Assembly (NCBI RefSeq): GCF_036373705.1
Contig: NC_089863.1
Span: 34,494,227-34,558,226, forward strand
Length of the DNA: 64,000 nt
From: Amia ocellicauda
Lineage: Eukaryota; Chordata; Actinopteri; Amiiformes; Amiidae
Reading direction: 5' to 3'
A program made the translations under genes and the position numbers. The notes below the pieces were generated by a model. The model searched no databases and had not been told where the DNA came from. It saw nothing but the letters and a program-made list of their open reading frames with translations. Shown piece after piece: positions 49,901 to 59,000 of this stretch. How positions within the stretch are numbered: the first letter of the stretch is position 1; every line of letters starts with the position of its first letter.

Positions 49901-52900
49901 AAGTGTTTTAGTAAGATGTATTACATGGCCTTGTTTTTGTTTTTTATTGTGAGCAATTTTGTATTGTCATTGTCATCTAGGGGGAAGTGGGGGTTGGGGG
50001 AAGAAAAAACAAATGGCCTTGTTTAAGTATAACATAAGTGAAAATCTTATTTTTGAAATTCCAAAACAAAATCTCACAGTCAATATATTAAAATAAATAC
50101 ATACGCCAGAACTCTTTGTACATAGGAACAGTAAATAATGAGTGGAATCAACAGATAGATTAGTTTGGCTCCTTACCTGTTTCACATCCTGTCTTGTCTT
50201 AGCAAAGACAATATCATGGCTCTTGTGATTCTCCAAGGCACACAGGCTGCAGATCCAGGTCTGGTCAGTCTCACAGAACTCCAGAGCTCGGCGGTGCTGC
50301 TGGCACAGTCTGTGCTCCAGGTCTCCAGTCGTGTCCTCCAGTCTGTGTGTCTGCAGGGCTGGCGCTGTGTAGTGCTGCCGGACATGTGTTTCACAGTAGG
50401 ATGCAGCACAGGTCAGACAGGATTTCACAGCTCTAATTGTCCTCACAGGGCACACATCACAAGTCACATCTCTAGGCCCAATATAGCTGCACAGAACAAG
50501 AGAGAGAAAAAGTGTGAAAATCAGAGATTGGGTGTTATTCTTAGGGATTTTAAAAAGTACAAACAAATAATTGCATAGTTGGTGCAAAGCTGCAGAATTA
50601 AAAGAAAATGAGTTTTGACATTAGTGTCGTACAAAAACAAATGTGTCCCCTTACTTAGTCAAACCTGTAAAGTGCAGCTTTTTACATGCATTCTAACAAA
50701 TAAAATATGTTAGAATGTTTGATCTTTGTTTTTTGTTTTAATTGTTTGTTAAAAAAATAAGATTTTTTTTTCTAGTACATTATTTATTATTTTTCTTCAC
50801 AAAATGTTTTTACATAAAGTACAGTGAATGTGTGGCATAGAATAAAAATAAGTTGAATTAGTTCACCTTTTGTCAAAGTGGAAGTCTTGTCTTCGGAACT
50901 CATTTTTTCTATTCATTGAGTCATCACTCTTCATGGAGAGACAACTGGGCACTGGTGTCACTGTTCTCCATGGTTTAAATCTGTGAAAAAACATGGACAC
51001 AGGCCTTTCATTAAATCTTCCCCTCTTTGGCCAACCTTCAGCTATAGTAGCATATGGTGTAACTCAAATCAAATAGAACCAAACAAGATTAACTGGGATG
51101 GACGTTTTCAACACACAACACATCCTGAAATACTGAGCCACCATTATTTGGTAAGTTTTACATTTTAAAGTTTTAAAAGTTGTGAATATGAAAGAATCAA
51201 CCTGGAAGAGTATAAATCTTACTCATATCATAATTTTAGGTCAGAGTGCACAGTAAAATGGGTAGGGCTGAATTGCTTTTAGAATGTGCTTCAAGCTGTG
51301 CAATTAAAATATCAGCCTTACTCATTTAAATCCATCAATGGAAGCATGATATTAGACATGACTGAAACTCACATGAAAAATTAGCCATTGTAAGAATAAT
51401 TTCCTTACACAGATTGTTCAGTAAAATCTGTAGATTATACTGAACAAAAATATGAACTTAACATGTGAAGTGTTGGTCCCATGTTTCATGAGCTGAAATG
51501 AAAGGTCTGAAATGAGTGCACACTGTAACTCCACCTTGTGTCAAAGCTGGAGCCCTCTCCTTTGAATTCATTCAGTGGATTCAATAAATGATCACTCCTC
51601 ATAGATTGGTAGCTGTGTACAGGTAAAACTGGCCTCTCCAGCCTGGCCCTGTGGACAGACATGGACACAATATTGAATATACCTCTCCTCTCTACAGCTT
51701 GGAAACTGTCTGTTATCGTATGTGTCATGTGAAAAACAATCAAACTCTATTCCTCAACAACATCTCCACCAATAGCAGTTAATTGTTCCTAGATTTGACC
51801 TGTGCTAGCATCAATCCCAGATACGCTGGGGTGGGATCATGCTTTAATCTCTGGCAATCCATGTAGATATTCTGTCATTTAATATATACATTATCAATCT
51901 TTATAAATATAGATAGATATAGATATAAATATAATATATTGATTTCATAATATTAATAATGATGTTGACTGTCATTGTAAACCAGTCAACTATAAAACAA
52001 TTTTCCTGGGATTTGATCAAAACATCTGATCTGTCATTGATAACCTTTCAAAATGTTCAAATGACCACATTATTATATATCGATTGATATATATTTCATT
52101 TGTTCATCAGTTCACCTACATTTATCAGATTATAAATGTTTATTATTTGTTGATTGTTTTCTTAACTAAAAGGTTTATGTAAATTAATCTTATTAAAGCC
52201 ATCCAAGTACACTTTAACATATCTCATTACTGACTGAACATAATGCATTATTAAATACAGTAATTTATTCTGAGATTTTCTTCTCTGAACTGATGGGTTG
52301 ATTAATTTAGTTATCAAACCTCATAGACTGCTGGCTGTGTGCTGGTGCCACTAGCCTGGCTCTGGCAGAAAAAAAAAGAAGAAAAAGGTTGTACAGCTTG
52401 GAAATTTAAGTTATAGTATATATATATATACACAGTGGGGGAAAAAAGTATTTGATCCCCTGCTGATTTTGTACGTTTGCCCACTGACAAAGAAATGATC
52501 AGTCTATAATTTTAATGGTAGGTGTATTTTAACAGTGAGAGACAGAATAACAACAAAAAAATCCAGAAAAACACATTTCAAAAAAGTTATACATTGATTT
52601 GCATGTTAATGAGGGAAATAAGTATTTGACCCCTTTGACTTAGTACTTGGTGGCAAAACCCTTGTTGGCAATCACAGAGGTCAGACGTTTCTTGTAGTTG
52701 GCCACCAGGTTTGCACACATCTCAGGAGGGATTTTGTCCCACTCCTCTTTGCAGATCCTCTCCATTAAGGTTTTGAGGCTGACGTTTGGCAACTCGAACC
52801 TTCAGCTCCCTCCACAGATTTTCTATGGGATTAAGGTCTGGAGACTGGCTAGGCCACTCCAGGACCTTAATGTGCTTCTTCTTGAGCCACTCCTTTGTTG

Positions 52901-55900
52901 GCTTGGCTGTGTGTTTTGGGTCATTGTCATGCTGGAATACCCATCCACGACCCATTTTCAATGCCCTGGCTGAGGGAAGGAGGTTCTCACCCAAGATCTG
53001 ACGGTACATGGCCCCGTCCATCGTCCCTTTGATGCGGTGCAGTTGTCCTGTCCCCTTAGCAGAAAAACACCCCCAAAGCATAATGTTTCCACCTCCATGT
53101 TTGACGGTGGGGATGGTGTTCTTGGGGTCATTCTTCCTCCTCCAAACACGGCGAGTTGAGTTGATGCCAAAGAGCTCAATTTTGGTCTCATCTGACCACA
53201 ACACTTTCACCCAGTTCTCCTCTGAATCATTCAGATGTTCATTGGCAAACTTCAGACGGGCCTGTACATGTGCTTTCTTGAGCAGGGGGACCTTGTGGGC
53301 GCTGCAGGATTTCAGTCCTTCACGGCGTAGTGTGTTACCAATTGTTTTCCTGGTGACTATGGTCCCAGCTGCCTTGAGATCATTAACAAGATCCTCCCGT
53401 GTAGTTCTGGGCTGATTCCTCACCGTTCTCATGATCATTGAAACTCCAAGAGGTGAGATCTTGCATGGAGCCCCAGACCGAGGGAGACTGACAGTTATTT
53501 TGTGTTTCTTCCATTTGCGAATAATCGCACCAACTGTTGTCACCTTCTCACCAAGCTGCTTGGCGATGGTCTTGTAGCCCATTCCAGCCTTGTGTAGGTC
53601 TACAATCTTGATTGATTGCTTCTGTGAACAGGTGTATTTTATACAGGTAACGAGCTGAGATTAGGAGCTCTCCCTTTAAGAGAGTGCTCCTAATCTCAGC
53701 TCGTTACCTGTATAAAAGACACCTGGGAGCCAGAAATCTTGCTGAATGATAGAGGATCAAATACTTATTTCCCTCATTAATATGCAAATCAATTTATAAC
53801 TTTTTTGAAATGCATATTTCTGGATTGTTTTGCTGTTATTCTGTCTCTACCTGTTGAAATACACCTACCTTTAAAATTATAGACTGATCATTTCTTTGTC
53901 AGTGGGCAAACGTACAAAATCAGCAGGGGATCAAATACTTTTTTCCCTCACTGTATATATATTATGAGATGTTTACAGCTACGTTCCAGCACACATTTCC
54001 TACACAAATGTTTATAATGCTTTATTTAATTAACTCATTGAATGCTAACCAAAATAAAATATGCCTCTTAATTGTTTTCCTATCTTTGAAGATAAATAAT
54101 AAGAATGTAGCATGCATGCTGACTTTGTATTATCATTAAGCAGTTCTGAAGGTCAGACAGATATATATTGCTAACAATGAAACATGAGACAGCCTAGCAT
54201 ACACAATTTGCATTTTTTATAAATGAAAGTTTTTGAATATCTGACACTTCTGTAGTTAAAATTGTTGACCAGTTCACACATGGATTTCATTCAGTTTGCA
54301 TTTAAGGTGAATAAGTCAGTTGATGATGCTCTGTCTTTGAGCCTACAATTAATTATATAGCATGTGGAATTTTCAAATACCTTATTATTTTTGTAGAGTA
54401 TAATTAATTGTTTCTTTTTCTCTTAAGACTATTGATCAAGCATGACAACAAACTTTTGGATAATGCTGTAGTGAAAAATATCATAAATTTGTACTTGGTA
54501 ATAACCATTTAATCTATTCTAAAAATGTAACAGCTCTAGAGGTTTGTTGGGGTAAACTTTCCAACAAACTAAAATGGGATATAAATGTAAATATTACCGT
54601 GACAAAGCCTCAACAGTGGGTTTTCTTACTCAGACAGCTGAAACTTTATTGTGCATCATTATTTTATAATTCAATTCAACTGAGCTGTTATGAATGTACT
54701 TATTTTTCTCATAACAAGGTGTTTGGTAATATATCACAGATTAATTAAAAAATGCTTGGGATAAATTGTCAAGACTTAGAGGCTATATTTTTAAATCCCT
54801 GACAACTCTGTACAGGGAACCGACTTAATCCATTGTTGATCAGTCACATTGCGCCTATTATCTGATTCATCTCTTAACATTCAGCAGTTGGTGTAAATCC
54901 GTCCAAGTAAAATCAAATAGTTTTCTAAACATTTATAACCCATTTGCTATAGTCCTGACAGATTCATATGAATTATTATATATACTGTGATGCATCGCGG
55001 GGCGTGGTACGTAATGGTAGATATGTGAGAAAGAGAACAGCTCCCTACCATACTCATGGAGAACTAATTAACAACGCTCATCAAAGTCACCTATGTTTGT
55101 ATGTAAATGGTTTGAGCAACATTAATTCCTAGTGCATGTTGTGTAACTTAGAAGATGAATACTATATCTATCTACCTACATTAAAAAACAGTAAACTCAC
55201 CTTGGGAATCGAGGAACATATTCTCCTCTGGTTGGTATATATGGGAGATAAAATGAGGTGTTAAGGTTATGTCAAAAATAATTACAGGAAATCATCAATT
55301 ATTATATATTTTATCTTGAAATGAAATCTGTTTGACCTGGCTACATCTTTGTATGACTCAGTTTTAGCAATGTAGAGGCTCCATCCTGGGCCCCCTCCTG
55401 TTCTCTCTACACTTGCTCCCTGGGCCCCCTCATCGAATCCCATGGTTTCTCTTACCATTTTTACACAGATGATGCCCAGATCTTCCTGTCTTTTCCCTCA
55501 TCCGACACCCTCATCCACTCTCGCATCTCTTCCTGCTTGTCTGCTATCTCTACCTGAATGCAGTCACACCACCTCAAGCTCAACCTCTGCAAATCTGATC
55601 TCTTTTTTTCCCCCTCTTCCTCGCCTTCTGCTAACCTCTCCATTTTAATCCTTTACAATGTTTTTTCATACTACTTGCCTAGCATTACTAGTACTCATAT
55701 TGTTATTTTGATTTCCCCTATGCTCCCTTCCCCTTGGCCCTTGACTGTGACCTAACATCTTGTCTGCATTTGGCTTTTACAATCCAGGATGTAAGACCTC
55801 CTATATTGTATACACTTGTGTTAATTGAAATTTGTAAAATGTATTATGGTTTGAATTGCACTGTAATTTGTAAATTGGAATTTGTAATGTTTTATTTGTA

Positions 55901-55991
55901 ACTATATATAGTTGAACTGTACTGTATTTTTGCACTTTATTGCGTTTATGTCTTGTAAGTCACCCTGGATAAGGGCGTCTGCTAATAAATA

Positions 55992-56044
<53 letters not shown>

Positions 56045-59000
56045 TGATGATACTGTTCAACACTCTGAAGACTCTGTATAGGAAAGTTGAAGAAAGTGTT
56101 TTGTGATAATTATATAATGTTTTATATTAACACTAGCATTAGAAGTAGCTTGTATACAGACTGAGCAGATTAGCTTTAGCAGGCTAAGCAAAAGGTCAAC
56201 AAGGTTCATTTGTTAGAAATTCCTGTCAGTAATAAAAGATCACACAGTGCCGAAATAGCCTACAGCTGTTTTGTTGAAAATCTGTTGTGACTTGTGTCGT
56301 TTCTCCAGATAGGCAGGAACTGTTTCTGTTAATGAGCGATTGACAGTAGGTAAATGACGACTGTGGGATCGCATCTTCCTGGTGCACATCAAAGACAGAC
56401 ATCTGCTTTTTGGATCCATCACCTCTTCACAGGAAGACAGATCGTAAACAGACTCGGACTTGTACCTTCTGATTGGATGAACGACCATAAGATTTCACGT
56501 CACTTTCCTATAAAGTTGCACTCATGTTTGTAAACATTAAGTCCTCACTGAAGGAATTTCCTGACATGGGGCTTTCGAGCCGGCTTGATTAAAGTTCTAT
56601 TTGCTTTATCTCAACGACTTCTCCACTTATTTCTGAGACAGGTTCTACACACTCACTCAAGCATTTCCTCCTGAATGAACATGTATTTTACCACTTCAGC
56701 TATAAATAAATATACATGGAAAGTACACCAATGCAATGTATTATTTATACATGTTAATCACAAGTCACAATGACATGTCACCTCAACAACCTAGAACTTG
56801 TGTTGCAGTGGTTACAGAAATATAGGTTAAGAGAGTTAAGTATATAAAATTAATATGGGGCAAAATGGGGCCTCCAAGGGCAGTAGCGGACTCAAGGGCA
56901 GTAGCGGACTGGCCAGGGGAGTAGTGGTTAGGGCTGTTGTACAAGGTACTGTACCTAGATTGCTCCATTAAATGCCCAGCTGTATAAATGGGTAATTGTA
57001 AAAAATAATGTGATGTGATGTCTTGGCTAATGGGGTGGTGGGGAGAAAGTTGAGTGATGCATGCGGGCTGACTGGTCAATTCCTCCATCTGTGCAGCAGC
57101 TGCAGCCTTTAGCCCTGCCCCTTCCCTTACACACCAACCCACTGACAGTGATGTAGCCACTGGACATTGATGTAGCAGCTTAGGGGGAAGTCCACTTCAT
57201 TTTTTGGAAAATATTGTGGAAAAGCATCACAGTACAAAATGCAAAAGTGGGGCTGAAATGTTAAGGGAGAAAAAGTAAAGTCCCATGAGTCAGATGCAGC
57301 CAGACGTTAACAGACATATTTGGTAGTAGTGCTATTAGTAGTGCATGCCAATGCCAACAATGTACATGCCATGGAGGATGCCACAGCCCCTTTTCAAACT
57401 ATAGTAAAGCAGAAGAAGGAGACAGCAACAGCATAGCTGACAGGATTGTAAGTCTAGGAAAAAGGTTGCACAACATACAGCCCACAGGCCAGATGCCTCC
57501 AGATAACCATTCCCCCCACACCCCTATCATTATTTAGGCTCTGATTAAATTGTTGCAAAAGGTTAAAAAGATGGCGTTGATCAGAGAAATGGAATAAGCC
57601 ATTTGAGGGAGCAAGTTAGTTTCTTATACACTCAGGAATACACTGTATCAGGAGAAGAGACACACACTCTCAATCAAACCCTTAGATAGAGATACACATT
57701 TAGAGCTTCACACTCTTAAGTTGAGGAATTCAGAATGACAGATCAATAGCCAAACAGTCCCTCACACTTTCACTGAGATACTTTACCTCTTGATTTCAGC
57801 ACCCAAGGCTCTGTTTTGAGCCTCAGGTTTCCCAGAGTGTCTCATCTCTGAGGCAGATCCCACCCCCACTCCAGACCAGGGGCTGTCCTGGGCAGGCAAC
57901 AGATCCAGATCAATAGACCTGCCAACACACACAACACAGTCACACAGAGACACCATAAGTATAACACAGCCATATGTATACCCACAGATTAAGTAACATC
58001 ACCACCTTAGTCAGCAGATCTATGTCAGCAGACCAACAGATCTCCTCCTCCCCCTACCCTGATCAGTCTATCTCCATTACTCTGGGATCAACAATACTCT
58101 TTCCCTTCTTCTCAGCTAAATACTTGACACCTTGACCCCAATACCCCTGCCTCTCATACTCTTAGCACATATTTACTCTAGTACACACCTGCCAATTTTT
58201 CCTAAACAACATATGAATAATCCCACCCTTCCTCACCAAATACTCAACACAGCTCATCCTGACCCCGGTACTCTCTGGCATAGACTATTGCAAGTCTCTT
58301 CTGGCCAACTGCCCTGCAACTGAAACCTTCCTGATCCAGCTCATGCAGAACTTTGTCAGCTATTAAAAATACACAAGTTACAAAATCACTCAGGCTGAGT
58401 GGCTCAGCAATCTCAGCAATCAGTGCAGATATCAAACTCATAAGACAAGCTACAAGAAACAATTGGGGCAGACGTAGATATCTCCACTTGGATTGACTAG
58501 GTCATTGTTTTTTCCATGTTGACAATGGTTTTGTTACAGCTAGATATTACATTAACATTCTATTAAATTATGCCACGAAATCTGCAGTGTTACAGAAATA
58601 AGATACAATAATGCAACATTCTTAATTCCAAATATTGAGTTAACATTATTCAGAGAAATGTATACATTTTGATTAGGAAAAAACTGACAGGTTGAACTGG
58701 GAGGTTTTGTTATTTTAAAAAGTTGAGGCAAAATACATTTCTAATAAGTTTACACAAATGAAAAAAATTGCAATATATTTGCAAATATTGCTAATTTGCT
58801 AATACAAATATTGATGATCTCTTTATCTATACATATTTTTCAGAATTGCATTATTTGGTCAGTAACCAGTGTAAATTATTACAGGGGCATCTTCATATAG
58901 TGCTGATGTTAATAACCCATGTGTGTTATTACATTCTGTAGAACAATTAAGCCTCAGTCAGAATGTAACGCATGAACCAAAAGCATCTAGTTATATACAT

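Noticed and set aside
49973..50176. Extension of the B-box open frame past 50177
   Set aside because: A GTAAGG donor at the B-box end and AT-rich sequence beyond indicate intron read-through, not protein.
56240..56488. 82-codon minus-strand open frame as an NLR exon
   Set aside because: No suitable acceptor and donor in the required phase and no recognised motif.
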